From: Acidobacteriota bacterium
Lineage (GTDB): Bacteria > Acidobacteriota > UBA6911 > RPQK01 > DATIPO01
NCBI GenBank assembly: GCA_035471785.1
Contig: DATIPQ010000040.1
Location: 16,234 to 80,233 of the forward strand
Direction of reading: 5' to 3'
Length of the DNA stretch: 64,000 bases
The translations under genes and the position numbers were made by a program. The notes under the pieces were generated by a model that was given only the letters and a program-made list of their open reading frames with translations, made no database searches and was not told the origin of the DNA. Positions 18,368 through 26,991 of the stretch are shown here, in pieces. Each line of letters begins with the position of its first letter. Within the stretch, counting starts at the first letter, position 1.

Positions 18368-18385
18368 ATCCGAAGCTCTCCTCAA

Positions 18386-19099
18386 CTAGCGGATGATGCG
18401 TCCCATGCGTTCCCAGCGGGTGCGGGGAAAAAAATAAAAGACCCGCTCGGCATAGAGCTTGAGGCGGGGTCCCAGTCCCGTGATCTGGTGGGCGTTGGGA
18501 GCGTCTTCGTAAGACCAGAAGGTGATCAGCGGACGTCCCACCAGATACTTGCGCTCCAGGAAACCCCAACTGCGGCTGTCCTGGCTGTTGTCGCGGTTGT
18601 CGCCCATTACGAAGAAGCTGCCCGGCGGCACCGTCACGGGGCCGTAGAAATCGCTTTTCGAGTAGGGATTCGACCACTGGGCGTAGGGCTCCTCCAGCGG
18701 CAGGCCATCGACGAAGACTTGATGCCCGCGGACTTCCACTTGCTCCCCGGGCAGCCCGATGACGCGCTTCACCCACAGCACGTCGGTCTGCACGGGATGC
18801 TTGAAGACCACGATGTCGCCACGCCGGATTTCATGCTGAGGAACTCCGGGAACACCCATCCCGAAATCGGCCCTGACCGTAAACTTGTCGACCAGTACCC
18901 TGTCTCCCACCAATATGGTTGGCTCCATGGAGGAGGTGGGCACGGTCATGGGATGGACGACGTAGGTTGTGATGAAGAAGGCGATGATGCTGCAGATGAT
19001 CAGGCTCACCGCATTCTCGCGGAAAACGCCGTGCTTGCTCTTCTGCTCCTGCCCCTCTTGCTGGGCGTCGGCCTCCGCTTTTCTTTTCTTCTTGGCCAT
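18386..19099 (-). CDS. lepB: Signal peptidase I, first copy
   Basis: A 237-aa signal peptidase I. A Lys-rich cytoplasmic start (MAKKKRK) precedes one transmembrane helix (about 30-48). The catalytic Ser57 is in PTSSMEPT, the Lys in LWVKRVIGLPGE, and the box-E sequence is GDNRDNSQDSR. The ATG at 19099 is preferred over one four codons upstream, because the charged start fits a positive-inside N-terminus. It is 97 bp after folK and directly upstream of the second lepB; it probably belongs to the lptD-folK transcription unit. No residue of the dyad is missing. Confidence 0.95.
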   Translation of the reverse strand: MAKKKRKAEADAQQEGQEQKSKHGVFRENAVSLIICSIIAFFITTYVVHPMTVPTSSMEPTILVGDRVLVDKFTVRADFGMGVPGVPQHEIRRGDIVVFKHPVQTDVLWVKRVIGLPGEQVEVRGHQVFVDGLPLEEPYAQWSNPYSKSDFYGPVTVPPGSFFVMGDNRDNSQDSRSWGFLERKYLVGRPLITFWSYEDAPNAHQITGLGPRLKLYAERVFYFFPRTRWERMGRIIR

Positions 19100-19195
19100 G
19101 ACCTTCAACATCCCTGCCGAAAGACCATAGGATATCAGAACCGGCGCACCCCCCGTATGACGAATCGCAGGGCGAATCGAGAGGGGGGAAGGGGT

Positions 19196-19732
19196 TCAGT
19201 CGAGGCGGTGCAGCGTCTCGTCTTGGGGACCCAGCCGCTCCAGCATCCGGCGCACGGCGAGGCCGCTTGTCGGATCGACCCAATCGGGAGCGATCTCGGC
19301 CAGGGGCACCATTACGAAGGCCCTTTCGGCCAAGCGGGGATGTGGAATCTGCAGGCGGGGATGATCGATCTTGCGTCCCCCGTAGTAGAGGATGTCGATA
19401 TCGATGTTGCGGGGCCCCTTATCGCGCCGCCGACGGCGACCCAAGGCCTGCTCGACCTGCAAGCAGACTTCCAGCAGACCTAACGGCGAGAGCGCGGAGG
19501 CGGCCCGGCAGACCTGATTGAGGAACCGCGGCTGGTCGGTCACCTCGCGGGGAGCGGTGTCGTAGAGGCTGGAGCAGCGCTGCAATGCCACTCCCCGCCG
19601 CAGCAGTGCCTGAGCCGCCTGCTCGATCCAGCCCCGGCGGCGGCCCAGGTTCGATCCGAAGGCCAGGAAGATGGCTTCGTCGCCCCGGTTGGGCCGCTCG
19701 GCCTCTCGATCAGAAAGCTCTTCAGGAGGCAT
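19196..19732 (-). CDS. folK: 6-hydroxymethyl-7,8-dihydropterin pyrophosphokinase
   Basis: Folate-pathway kinase that transfers pyrophosphate from ATP to hydroxymethyl-dihydropterin; cytoplasmic, 178 aa. Signature segments are FLAFGSNLGRR at the N-terminus, the pterin-binding FLNQVCRA region, and the GPRNIDIDILYYGG / IPHPRLAERAFVMVPL motif. The ATG lies 2 bp after the lptD stop, so co-transcription and probably coupling are expected. The first 18 residues are extra and charged; a later start is possible but no good alternative is visible. Confidence 0.95.
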   Translation of the reverse strand: MPPEELSDREAERPNRGDEAIFLAFGSNLGRRRGWIEQAAQALLRRGVALQRCSSLYDTAPREVTDQPRFLNQVCRAASALSPLGLLEVCLQVEQALGRRRRRDKGPRNIDIDILYYGGRKIDHPRLQIPHPRLAERAFVMVPLAEIAPDWVDPTSGLAVRRMLERLGPQDETLHRLD

Positions 19733-19734
19733 CT

Positions 19735-21951
19735 TCAGAAAATCCGGTCGGGACGCTCGATGTTGCCGAAGAAGCCCAGTCCTTTCAGGTAGAAGGAGAA
19801 AAGCAAGGCCTGCTCGTCACGCAGCCGGCGGCCGTCGTCGCCTACCAGGTTGAAGCCTTCGTACTGGACGGAAACGCCGCAGCATCCCTTGAAATAGTTG
19901 AGGCGGACGCGCCAGTTGAGGAAGCGGTCGCTTTCAAGATTGTAGCTGTAGCGTCCCGAGAAGGACAGCCCGTCCTGGAGGTCGCCCCAGGCAAACAGTT
20001 GTTGCAGTTGATTGCGTCGAAAAGTGCCGATCTCGAGCTCCTGGGTTTTAAAGTAAGTGGTTCCCAGGTAGAGCGGTCCCGCGGCCAGGTTGCCCGTGAT
20101 GGAGAAATTGCGGAAGCGGTCGAAATCGGGATCGTAGTCGGTGCGCACGTCGAAGCTGACGCGCCGGAAGGGGGTGATGCGGGCCAGCGCCGTGACCGGC
20201 GAGGAGTTGCGGGCAAAGGCCAGATACTGGAAGCCGGTGAAGGAATAGAGCGGAAAGAACTGGTTGACCTCTCCGTTCTCCAGGGCGCCCCCGAAGTCGG
20301 TGTCGAAGAAGTACTTCTGGGCCACCTTGAGGGAAAGCCATTCGCGGGTTTCACCCCGCCGCTTGACGAAGAAGCGGTTTGTGAGACTCACCTCCACCTC
20401 GTTGGTGTCGGCCACCGCGTCGTTCTCATCGAAGAGCAGGGTGCGGGCGAAGTCGCGGCCGATGCCGCCTATGTAGCGGTAGCGCAGGGAGGGCTCGACG
20501 ACGTGTTTCCAGGTGGGAGTTCCCTGCTTGTCGCGGTAAATCTTGGAGAGTCCCCATCCCTTCACGTCGAGAGTGAACTCCAGGTACTCGCGGTTGAAGT
20601 CTTGGCCGCTGACTGAGAGGTTGCCTTCTTCATCCTGGAGCAGGCTGTTGCTGTAGAAGGTTTCCCGCAAGCCCAGGCTGGGCGTGAGTTTGAGTCCTTG
20701 CCCCAGGGGGACGGAGAAGTACAAGCGCGGGAAAAGGTCGAGACGCTGGGTGAGTCCGGGCGTTTCCAATTGGCTGTCGGAGCGGCTCAACCCCGTGGCC
20801 GAAGCGTCCAAATCAGCGAAGAAAGGACTGTCGAAGAGCCGATGACCGCTGACCCGGAACCAGAATGAGGGCAGCGCCCGCACCACGGCATTGGGACCCG
20901 GAAAGGCGGTCTCTTCGCGCGAGGCCAGAAAGTTGACGGAACGGGTCTTGACGCTCTTGCTGATGAAGACCTGAGAGGCCTCTGTAGAGCGTACGGCGGT
21001 GAAGAAGTTGTCGGAAAAGACCTGGCGGAAGTCGAAGCTGGAGACCAGGTTGAACTTGGCTACGGCGCGGTAGCCGCCAAAGCGGGTTTCAGCTTCGCCG
21101 TTGAGGCTTCCGCCTCCCTGGTCGAGCCGGTCGTTGACGGCGTAGGCGTCCAGTTCCAGGCGGGTGAACTGATTGGGACGGGCCCTGAAGATGGCCCCGA
21201 AGCCGAATCCTCGCTCCGAGAAATAGTCCTGGGTGTAGACCAGATCGGCACTGCGTCCTAGGGTCAGGTAGAAGCTCTGGCTGAAGCGCCTCCCCTTGTT
21301 GTTGGAGTTGCCCAGCGAGGGCAGCAGGAACCCGCTCTGGCGCTCCCTCTTGGTGGAGGGGAACTGCAAATAGGGCAGATAGAAGACGGGGATCTGCTTG
21401 AGTTTGAAGATGGTGTTCTTGCTGCGCGTCCAGGAGTCGACCATGATGCGGGCCCGGTCCAGCGTGAAGCTCCACTTGGGGACGGCCTCGTCGCAGGAGG
21501 TGATGACGCCGTCGCGAAGCACCCATTCGTCGGGTCCGGTCTTGCTCAAGGAGGCGGCCCGGATGAAGAGTTCCTGCTCGGTGAATCCGTCCACGTCGTA
21601 AAGGGTGCCGGTCTTGGCTTCGACGTCGATGTCGCCCCGCACGGCGTTGAGGAATTCCTTGCCGGGCCGCGTCAAGCGCACCTCGCGGCCCGCTCCCGGG
21701 CGGCTCTCCAGACGGGCCATGCGGGTGTTGGGATCGTAGATGACCTGGTGGGCCCTCAGCGTCAGGTCCTGGTAGGTGATCACGACCTGGCCGACGGCAC
21801 GGTAGACGTCTCCCTGCACGTCGATGGTGTCGGCTTCCAGCACCACCACTCCCTCATCGGTGGGAAGCTCGGAGCGGGGGCGCTGCTGCGCCGTGGCCAC
21901 GCACAGGCAAAGGAAGAGGACCGGGAGAGCGATGGTGGCGGGCTTCAACAC
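19735..21951 (-). CDS. lptD: LptD-like LPS-assembly outer-membrane protein
   Basis: Outer-membrane component that inserts lipopolysaccharide; 738 aa from GTG 21951. An N-terminal signal-like helix (TIALPVLFLCLCVATA) is followed by an OstA/LptA-type domain (VVLEADTIDVQGDVYRAVGQVVITYQ) and then a long LptD beta-barrel ending in Phe. The longer upstream frame is rejected because it overlaps the divergent gene's promoter and lacks a signal peptide at its start. A TTGGGC-N17-TATCTT promoter ends six bases before the GTG, suggesting a leaderless message. It heads the lptD-folK-lepB run. Cysteines for the usual LptD disulfides are not obvious. Confidence 0.88.
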   Translation of the reverse strand: MLKPATIALPVLFLCLCVATAQQRPRSELPTDEGVVVLEADTIDVQGDVYRAVGQVVITYQDLTLRAHQVIYDPNTRMARLESRPGAGREVRLTRPGKEFLNAVRGDIDVEAKTGTLYDVDGFTEQELFIRAASLSKTGPDEWVLRDGVITSCDEAVPKWSFTLDRARIMVDSWTRSKNTIFKLKQIPVFYLPYLQFPSTKRERQSGFLLPSLGNSNNKGRRFSQSFYLTLGRSADLVYTQDYFSERGFGFGAIFRARPNQFTRLELDAYAVNDRLDQGGGSLNGEAETRFGGYRAVAKFNLVSSFDFRQVFSDNFFTAVRSTEASQVFISKSVKTRSVNFLASREETAFPGPNAVVRALPSFWFRVSGHRLFDSPFFADLDASATGLSRSDSQLETPGLTQRLDLFPRLYFSVPLGQGLKLTPSLGLRETFYSNSLLQDEEGNLSVSGQDFNREYLEFTLDVKGWGLSKIYRDKQGTPTWKHVVEPSLRYRYIGGIGRDFARTLLFDENDAVADTNEVEVSLTNRFFVKRRGETREWLSLKVAQKYFFDTDFGGALENGEVNQFFPLYSFTGFQYLAFARNSSPVTALARITPFRRVSFDVRTDYDPDFDRFRNFSITGNLAAGPLYLGTTYFKTQELEIGTFRRNQLQQLFAWGDLQDGLSFSGRYSYNLESDRFLNWRVRLNYFKGCCGVSVQYEGFNLVGDDGRRLRDEQALLFSFYLKGLGFFGNIERPDRIF

Positions 21952-21957
21952 CGCGTA

Positions 21958-21986
21958 AAGATAGCAGAGTCCCGGCTCAAGCCCAA
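21958..21986 (-). promoter_or_regulatory. Promoter of lptD
   Basis: On the minus strand TTGGGC (21981-21986), 17-bp spacer, TATCTT (21958-21963), then six bases to GTG 21951. The transcript would start at or next to the start codon. Confidence 0.5.
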
Positions 21987-22057
21987 GCTTCTTCGCCGAG
22001 GCCCGCCAAGCGCGTTTGGACTTTGCCAGTTCAATGGTGCTAACATCGCTGTGAGCT

Positions 22058-22432
22058 ATGTCGGATAAAGGCGAGAAAGAATCTAAGACCGAGAAGGAAT
22101 CTAAAACGCCGTCCCGCAACAGGGACGACAAGTGGCCCTCCTACACCATGGTGGAGCCGCGCATGCGGAAGATCTACTTTCAGTTCTACCGCGAGACCTA
22201 CCGCTCCAGCCAGATCGACCGCAAGACCAAGGAACTGATCGCCATCGGAGCCTCGCTCGGCTACCAGTGCAAGGGATGCCTGGAAGGCCACATCAAGAAG
22301 GCCATCGAGTACGGCGCCACAAAAGAGGAGATCAGCGAAGCCATCGCCATCACCATGGGCGTGGCCGCCGCCTCCGCCGTCGACCAGACCGACCTGGCCT
22401 CGGAGGCCCTCAAACTGGTTCACTTCCCTTGA
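22058..22432 (+). CDS. AhpD-like / carboxymuconolactone-decarboxylase-family protein
   Basis: A 124-aa cytoplasmic protein of the CMD/AhpD fold. The redox motif is C71-K-G-C74 followed by H78 (GYQCKGCLEGHIKKA), with a preceding KELIAIGASL helix, as in alkylhydroperoxidase-like members. The first 20 residues are a Lys/Glu/Ser-rich tail. It is divergent from lptD, with about 106 bp between the starts, and 18 bp ahead of a small hypothetical gene. A peroxide- or thiol-reducing role is likely from the motif; the partner is unknown. Confidence 0.88.
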   Translation: MSDKGEKESKTEKESKTPSRNRDDKWPSYTMVEPRMRKIYFQFYRETYRSSQIDRKTKELIAIGASLGYQCKGCLEGHIKKAIEYGATKEEISEAIAITMGVAAASAVDQTDLASEALKLVHFP

Positions 22433-22450
22433 GCCCGCCATCCTCACAGA

Positions 22451-22711
22451 ATGCCCAGCGACGATCAGCAGACTTTTCGCAGCCGCCTGCAGTCTTTCCT
22501 CCTCTTCCACCTGGGAGTGGACGCCCAGCTTGAGTTCCAGGCCGGGCAGGACGGAGGCGTGGAGGTGAGCCTGAGCCATTCCCGCGTCCACGACTTCAGC
22601 TTCGCTCTCGGCCCAGCCGAACTGGCCCGTCTGGCCGCTTCCCCCGAGGAAACCGAGGAGTTCCTGCTCGACCAGCTCACCGCCCACCGTCGCGGCGGCC
22701 TGGCCCGTTGA
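22451..22711 (+). CDS. Small hypothetical protein
   Basis: An 86-aa protein I do not recognise. It is acidic to neutral, without a signal peptide or membrane helix, and looks like a mixed alpha/beta domain (HLGVDAQLEFQAGQDGGVEVSLSH). Position 18 bp after the AhpD-like gene and high G+C at third codon positions support it as a real gene. It ends 53 bp before the antiporter. Confidence 0.6.
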   Translation: MPSDDQQTFRSRLQSFLLFHLGVDAQLEFQAGQDGGVEVSLSHSRVHDFSFALGPAELARLAASPEETEEFLLDQLTAHRRGGLAR

Positions 22712-22764
22712 AGGTTTGCTCTACCGTGGCTGGCCGGTCGCCGTTCCGTTGTATCATTGCCCTT

Positions 22765-23835
22765 ATGGAGGCTTGGTCTGTCGTCTTCTTCCTGCTGGGG
22801 TTGTTGCTGCTTCTCGGAGGAGCCGAGTTGCTGGTGCGAGGATCCTCGCGTCTGGCGGCGGCGCTGGGCATCTCGCCGCTGATCATCGGACTCACCGTCG
22901 TGGCCTTCGGCACCAGTTCTCCCGAACTGGCTGTCAGCATGCGGGGAGCCTGGACCGGACATGCCGACCTGTCAGTGGGCAACGTACTGGGCAGCAACAT
23001 CTTCAACGTCCTCTTCATACTGGGCTTGTCCGCCCTCATCGTTCCGCTCAAAGTCGACCAGCGTCTGGTGCGGATCGATGTTCCCCTGATGACGGGGGCT
23101 TCCCTGCTGCTTTTGGTCATGGCCTGGGACGGAAGACTGGGGCGGCTGGAGGGCGGCATCCTGTCGAGCGGACTGCTGGCCTATATCGCCTTCGCGGTCT
23201 GGCAGAGCCGTCGCGAATCGAAGAAGGTCAAGGCTGAGTACGCCCAGCAATTCGGCCCCCCTCCTCCCACCGCCTCCGGCGCCCTTTTGCAAATCGCGGT
23301 AGCGGCTGTCGGGCTGCTGTTGTTGCTGGTGGGCGCCCAGTGGCTGCTGGACGGATCGATCCGAATCGCCCGCTGGGCCGGCTTGAGCGAACTGACCATC
23401 GGATTGACGATCATCGCCGCCGGAACCTCTCTGCCTGAGGTAGCCACCTCGCTGATAGCCGCCCTGCGGGGCGAGCGCGACATTGCCGTGGGCAACGTGG
23501 TGGGAAGCAATCTCTTCAACCTGCTGGGCGTCCTCGGCCCCACTGCCGTGCTGGCTCCCGGCGGATTACAGGTGGCACCCTCGGCGCTGCTGCTGGACCT
23601 CCCCTTCGTGGTGGCCACGGCTCTTGTCTGCACTCCTATCTTCCTGACCGCCTGGCAGATCGATCGCTGGGAGGGAGGAGCTCTGCTGCTCCTCTACCTG
23701 GCCTATGTCGCGGCATTGCTGGCCTCAGACGGGGACGCTTCGAATCTGGGATACGTCCGCTATCTTCTCATCGCCGCTCCTGCCTTGCTGGCCGGGGCCT
23801 CGCTGGCACCCTCCGTCAGGGCGCGACGCCGCTGA
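22765..23835 (+). CDS. Calcium/sodium antiporter, YrbG/CaxA type
   Basis: Inner-membrane cation exchanger of the Ca2+/cation antiporter family, 356 aa, about ten transmembrane helices. Both alpha repeats are complete: GLTVVAFGTSSPEL with GNVLGSNIFNVLFILG, and GLTIIAAGTSLPEVATS with GNVVGSNLFNLLGVLG. The two halves are separated by a short charged loop (SRRESKKVKAEYAQQ). ATG 22765 opens straight into the first helix; a longer frame from 22708 would add a polar tail. A TATCAT lies seven bases before the ATG. Confidence 0.93.
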   Translation: MEAWSVVFFLLGLLLLLGGAELLVRGSSRLAAALGISPLIIGLTVVAFGTSSPELAVSMRGAWTGHADLSVGNVLGSNIFNVLFILGLSALIVPLKVDQRLVRIDVPLMTGASLLLLVMAWDGRLGRLEGGILSSGLLAYIAFAVWQSRRESKKVKAEYAQQFGPPPPTASGALLQIAVAAVGLLLLLVGAQWLLDGSIRIARWAGLSELTIGLTIIAAGTSLPEVATSLIAALRGERDIAVGNVVGSNLFNLLGVLGPTAVLAPGGLQVAPSALLLDLPFVVATALVCTPIFLTAWQIDRWEGGALLLLYLAYVAALLASDGDASNLGYVRYLLIAAPALLAGASLAPSVRARRR

Positions 23836-23896
23836 CGTCAGCTTGGATGCCGAGCCGGCAGTCGTCCCCTTCTGGAAACTGCTAAAATCGAAGGTC

Positions 23897-25105
23897 ATGC
23901 AAGGGTTCGTCGGGAGCGCGGCGGTGAAGGGGCTGGTTTTCCTGCTCGTGGGGGCAGGAGGCGGCCGCTTGGCGGCCCAGGACTCGGCGCTTTTCGTCGA
24001 TCCCGCGTCCTACGACTTCAGCCAGAACCCCGCCTTGCTGGAGCGCATCCGCAGCGGACCGCACGGCTACTTCCGCTTCATCAACATCCCCTTCGGAAGC
24101 TACGTGTGCGAGCACTACGACGCACTGATGGTGGGACTGCCTCCCGTCAACCTGCACGGCGACGCCCATGTCGAGCAGTACGCCGTCACCGACCTGGGCC
24201 GCGGACTCACCGACTTCGACGACTCGGCCAAGGGTCCGGGACTCATCGACCTGCTGCGTTTCGGCGTGTCTCTCGACCTGGCCGCCCGCGCCCACGGCTG
24301 GGACGGACGCTCGGAGAAGATCTTCGAGACCTTCCTGGACGGCTACCGCAAGGGACTGAGCGATCCTGACAGCGAAGCGGCCGAACCCGCCTTCGTGGAG
24401 CGCCTGCGCGACGGCTTCAGCGACGACCGCCAGGGCTATCTGGAAGGGGTGGGGGAGATGATGGATCCGCTGACTTCGGACACGGAAACGGAGCTGCTGG
24501 CATCCATCGAACCCTATACCCAGTCGATGCTGCGGGCCGACCCGTCCAAGGGCCGAGAGTACTTCGAGGTGGTCAAAGCCGGACGCCTGCGCATGGGCAT
24601 CGGCAGCGCCCTCGACGTCAAATACCTGATCCGTTTCGCCGGGCCCGCAGAGGGTCCCCTCGACGACGTCATCGTGGAACTCAAGGAAGTCCGCAACCTG
24701 ACGGGCATTCCCTGCATTCAGGCGGCTAAGAACGACCCCTTCCGCATTCTGGTCAGCCAGGCGCGGATCGCCTACCGTCCTTTCGATCTGCTGGGATACG
24801 CTCAGATGGGACGGCGCACTCTGTGGGCCCACCGCTGGGTGGACAATTACCGCGAGGTCGACATCCGGGACACCTTGAAACGTCCCCGCGACCTGAGCGA
24901 GTTGGCCTATGACGTGGGCCTCCAACTGGGGCTGGGGCATCCCAAGATGATCGCGGCGCCCTTTGACGAGCAAGTGCGCCGTACCATGCTCGATTTTTTG
25001 GACCGGCGCCTCACCGCCATCCGCACGGCCCGCCGACAACTGAGCGAGTCGGTGGTCCTGGCCTGGAAGCAATTCAACCGCCGCCTGCAGTCCGAGCAGC
25101 CATGA
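23897..25105 (+). CDS. Exported DUF2252 protein (kinase-like fold)
   Basis: A 402-aa DUF2252 protein. The core motif VNLHGDAHVEQY...LTDFDDSAKGPGLIDLLRFGVSLDLAA corresponds to the catalytic and metal-binding segments of this kinase-like family; VELKEVRNL supplies a probable nucleotide-binding Lys. Unusually, the N-terminus (residues 1-27, MQGFVGSAAVKGLVFLLVGAGG) looks like a signal peptide or membrane anchor. A TAAAAT lies eight bases before the ATG. The stop overlaps the ATG of the epimerase gene (ATGA), so the two are coupled. Substrate unknown. Confidence 0.82.
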   Translation: MQGFVGSAAVKGLVFLLVGAGGGRLAAQDSALFVDPASYDFSQNPALLERIRSGPHGYFRFINIPFGSYVCEHYDALMVGLPPVNLHGDAHVEQYAVTDLGRGLTDFDDSAKGPGLIDLLRFGVSLDLAARAHGWDGRSEKIFETFLDGYRKGLSDPDSEAAEPAFVERLRDGFSDDRQGYLEGVGEMMDPLTSDTETELLASIEPYTQSMLRADPSKGREYFEVVKAGRLRMGIGSALDVKYLIRFAGPAEGPLDDVIVELKEVRNLTGIPCIQAAKNDPFRILVSQARIAYRPFDLLGYAQMGRRTLWAHRWVDNYREVDIRDTLKRPRDLSELAYDVGLQLGLGHPKMIAAPFDEQVRRTMLDFLDRRLTAIRTARRQLSESVVLAWKQFNRRLQSEQP

Positions 25106-26166
25106 TCATCAAGAAGCTGTCGGCTTGGATCGTGGAGATGCCGCTGGACGAACCTTATGAGGTCGCCTACCAGAGCTTCGATACGGCCGTCAACGTCATG
25201 CTGCGGCTGGAAACCGACCGCGGAATCGAAGGATCCGGATGCGCGGCGCCCGATCCCAACGTCACCGGGGAGACTCCGCAAGGCGTGCTGGAGGCCTTGC
25301 AAGACACAGTCGCTTCCCAGATCAGCGGCCAGGACGCGCTGCGTCCGGCCCGCTTGCTGCACCGCATCGTTCCCTCGATCCGCGACCAACGGTCCGCCCG
25401 GGCGGCGCTCGACATGGCGCTTTGGGACTTGATGGGCAAAGCCGCCGGACTGCCCCTGTGGAGGCTGCTGGGCGGCTACCGCCAGAGCATCCGAACCAGC
25501 ATCACCATCGGCATCCTGGATAAGCGGGAGACGCTGCAACGGGCCCGCTGTTGGCGTTCTCAGGGCTTCACCAGCCTCAAGCTCAAGGGCGGCAAGGACG
25601 TCGAGTCCGACATCGCCCGGGTGCTGGCGGTGCGGCGCGAGCTGGGCGACGAGGTGGAGCTGCGCTTCGACGCCAATCAGGGCTACGGCGTGGAGGAGGC
25701 CCTGCACTTCGTCGGGGCCGTGCGTCCGGCCCGGGTGGAAATCCTGGAGCAGCCGACTCCCAAGGCTCATCCCCACCTGCTGGGCGAGGTCTCGCGGGGG
25801 GCTCCCTCCATGCCGGTGATGGCCGACGAGAGCCTCATCAACCACCGCGACGCCTTCCGCCTGGCCCGCCGGGGGCAGGCCGACATGGTCAACATCAAGC
25901 TGCAAAAAGCTGGGGGCATCAGCGAGGCCCTCCACATCGACTCGGTGGCCCGCTCGGCCCGGCTGGAGAGCATGGTGGGCTGCATGGACGAGTCGGCTCT
26001 GGGCATCGCCGCCGGACTGGCCTTCGCCCTGGCCCGCCCCAACGTCCACTACGCCGACCTGGACGGCCACATCGGCCTCCAAAACGATCCCTTTCCCAAT
26101 TGCCTGACCCTGAGTAACGGCGTCCTCTACCCGTCCCCGCACTCCGGCCTCGGCACCGCGTCATGA
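25102..26166 (+). CDS. Enolase-superfamily dipeptide epimerase-like enzyme
   Basis: A 354-aa member of the mandelate racemase/muconate-lactonising group, closest in motifs to L-Ala-D/L-Glu-type dipeptide epimerases. The Lys general base is in SLKLKGG (KxK), the metal ligands are Asp in RFDANQGY, Glu in LEQPTP and Asp in MADES, and the second Lys is in NIKLQKAGG. The substrate-capping DESALG and DLDGH segments are also typical. Such enzymes recycle murein peptides or modify dipeptides; the exact dipeptide cannot be read. It overlaps the DUF2252 gene by four bases. Confidence 0.88.
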   Translation: MIIKKLSAWIVEMPLDEPYEVAYQSFDTAVNVMLRLETDRGIEGSGCAAPDPNVTGETPQGVLEALQDTVASQISGQDALRPARLLHRIVPSIRDQRSARAALDMALWDLMGKAAGLPLWRLLGGYRQSIRTSITIGILDKRETLQRARCWRSQGFTSLKLKGGKDVESDIARVLAVRRELGDEVELRFDANQGYGVEEALHFVGAVRPARVEILEQPTPKAHPHLLGEVSRGAPSMPVMADESLINHRDAFRLARRGQADMVNIKLQKAGGISEALHIDSVARSARLESMVGCMDESALGIAAGLAFALARPNVHYADLDGHIGLQNDPFPNCLTLSNGVLYPSPHSGLGTAS

Positions 26167-26201
26167 TGACCGCTACCCATCGTCCAAAAGCAAAAAAGCT
26201 C

Positions 26202-26233
26202 TTGACACTGTAGTAGGGTACAGGGTGCATGAT
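26202..26233 (+). promoter_or_regulatory. MerR-type promoter with 20-bp spacer and dyad
   Basis: TTGACA (26202-26207), a 20-bp spacer and CATGAT (26228-26233). The spacer holds the dyad CTGTA-N6-TACAG (26208-26223), the arrangement MerR-family activators need to untwist an over-long promoter. It precedes merR itself, so the whole operon is likely autoregulated. Confidence 0.8.
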
Positions 26234-26251
26234 GTAAGATGAGGAGGCCAA

Positions 26252-26671
26252 ATGGCGTTAACCATCGGGGAACTGGCTCGGACGGCCGAAGTCGGGCGGG
26301 AGACGGTCAGATTCTACGAACGTGTGGGGCTGATCGAGGATCCGCCACGAACCCGGGGCGGCTATCGCATTTATCCAGCAAAGGCAGTAGCCCGGCTTCA
26401 GTTCATCAAACGTGCCAAGGAACTGGGCTTTTCCCTCAAAGAGATCCGCAGCCTTCTGACGCTGCGGGTCAGTCCCGGAACCAACTGCGACGAAGTGCGG
26501 AGATTGGGCCAAGAAAGAATCGAGGACATCGAGGCAAGGATTCGGGATCTTGCCAGCGTGAAAGCGGCTCTGGCCAAGCTGGTTGAGTCCTGCGGGCAAC
26601 GCGATCCGACGGAGGAATGTCCCCTGTTGGAAGCGTTGGCGTGCGAGGAGGAGCATGAAGCCCGACATTGA
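26252..26671 (+). CDS. merR: MerR-family mercury-type regulator
   Basis: A 139-aa dimeric DNA-binding activator. The N-terminal winged HTH (TIGELARTAEVGRETVRFYERVGLI) and long dimer helix are typical. C79, C114 and C123 match the three cysteines that bind Hg(II) in classical MerR in spacing and context (GTNCDEV; ESCGQRDPTEECPLLEAL). An extra C131 is present. GAGGAGG lies five bases before the ATG. It is the first gene of the operon, behind a MerR-type promoter. Hg(II) sensing is therefore likely, though related metals or organomercurials are possible. Confidence 0.93.
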   Translation: MALTIGELARTAEVGRETVRFYERVGLIEDPPRTRGGYRIYPAKAVARLQFIKRAKELGFSLKEIRSLLTLRVSPGTNCDEVRRLGQERIEDIEARIRDLASVKAALAKLVESCGQRDPTEECPLLEALACEEEHEARH

Positions 26672-26957
26672 ACTCATTTTCGACCCGGACTGCCCCAACG
26701 CCGAGCTGGCCAGGAAGCATCTCAGGCAGGCCCTGGCCTCAGCCGGATTGGCGGCAGTCTGGCGCGAATGGGACCGGGGATCGCAACAGGTCCCTCCCCA
26801 TGCCCGGCAGTGCGGCTCGCCGACCATTCTGATCAACGGCCATGATGTTGCGGAGGCCTCACCTGGAGAGACGCAGCAATGTCGTCTCTACCAAGACGAG
26901 GACGGACGGCTCGCCGGGGCTCCTTCGGTGAAATCCATCCGAGAGGCTCTGGAGTGA
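26655..26957 (+). CDS. Small thioredoxin-like protein
   Basis: A 100-aa cytoplasmic protein that overlaps the end of merR by 17 bp. It has a thioredoxin-like pattern: an initial strand, then DPDCPNAELARKHL with C13, an RQCGSPTILINGHDV segment with C53 and the cis-Pro-like SPT, and a third C76. It resembles small proteins with a CPNA or UPNA start that occur in selenoprotein-containing families. In a mer-type operon it could pass or bind Hg(II), or reduce a disulfide; this is inference. Confidence 0.75.
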   Translation: MKPDIELIFDPDCPNAELARKHLRQALASAGLAAVWREWDRGSQQVPPHARQCGSPTILINGHDVAEASPGETQQCRLYQDEDGRLAGAPSVKSIREALE

Positions 26958-26991
26958 GCCGCCCGGCGGAAAGGGAGAGTGGGTCGCTGAC

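Noticed and set aside
22058-22131. Longer N-terminus for LptD reaching 22131
   Set aside because: It would overlap the divergent AhpD-like gene and both promoters, and the signal-like helix starts only after GTG 21951.
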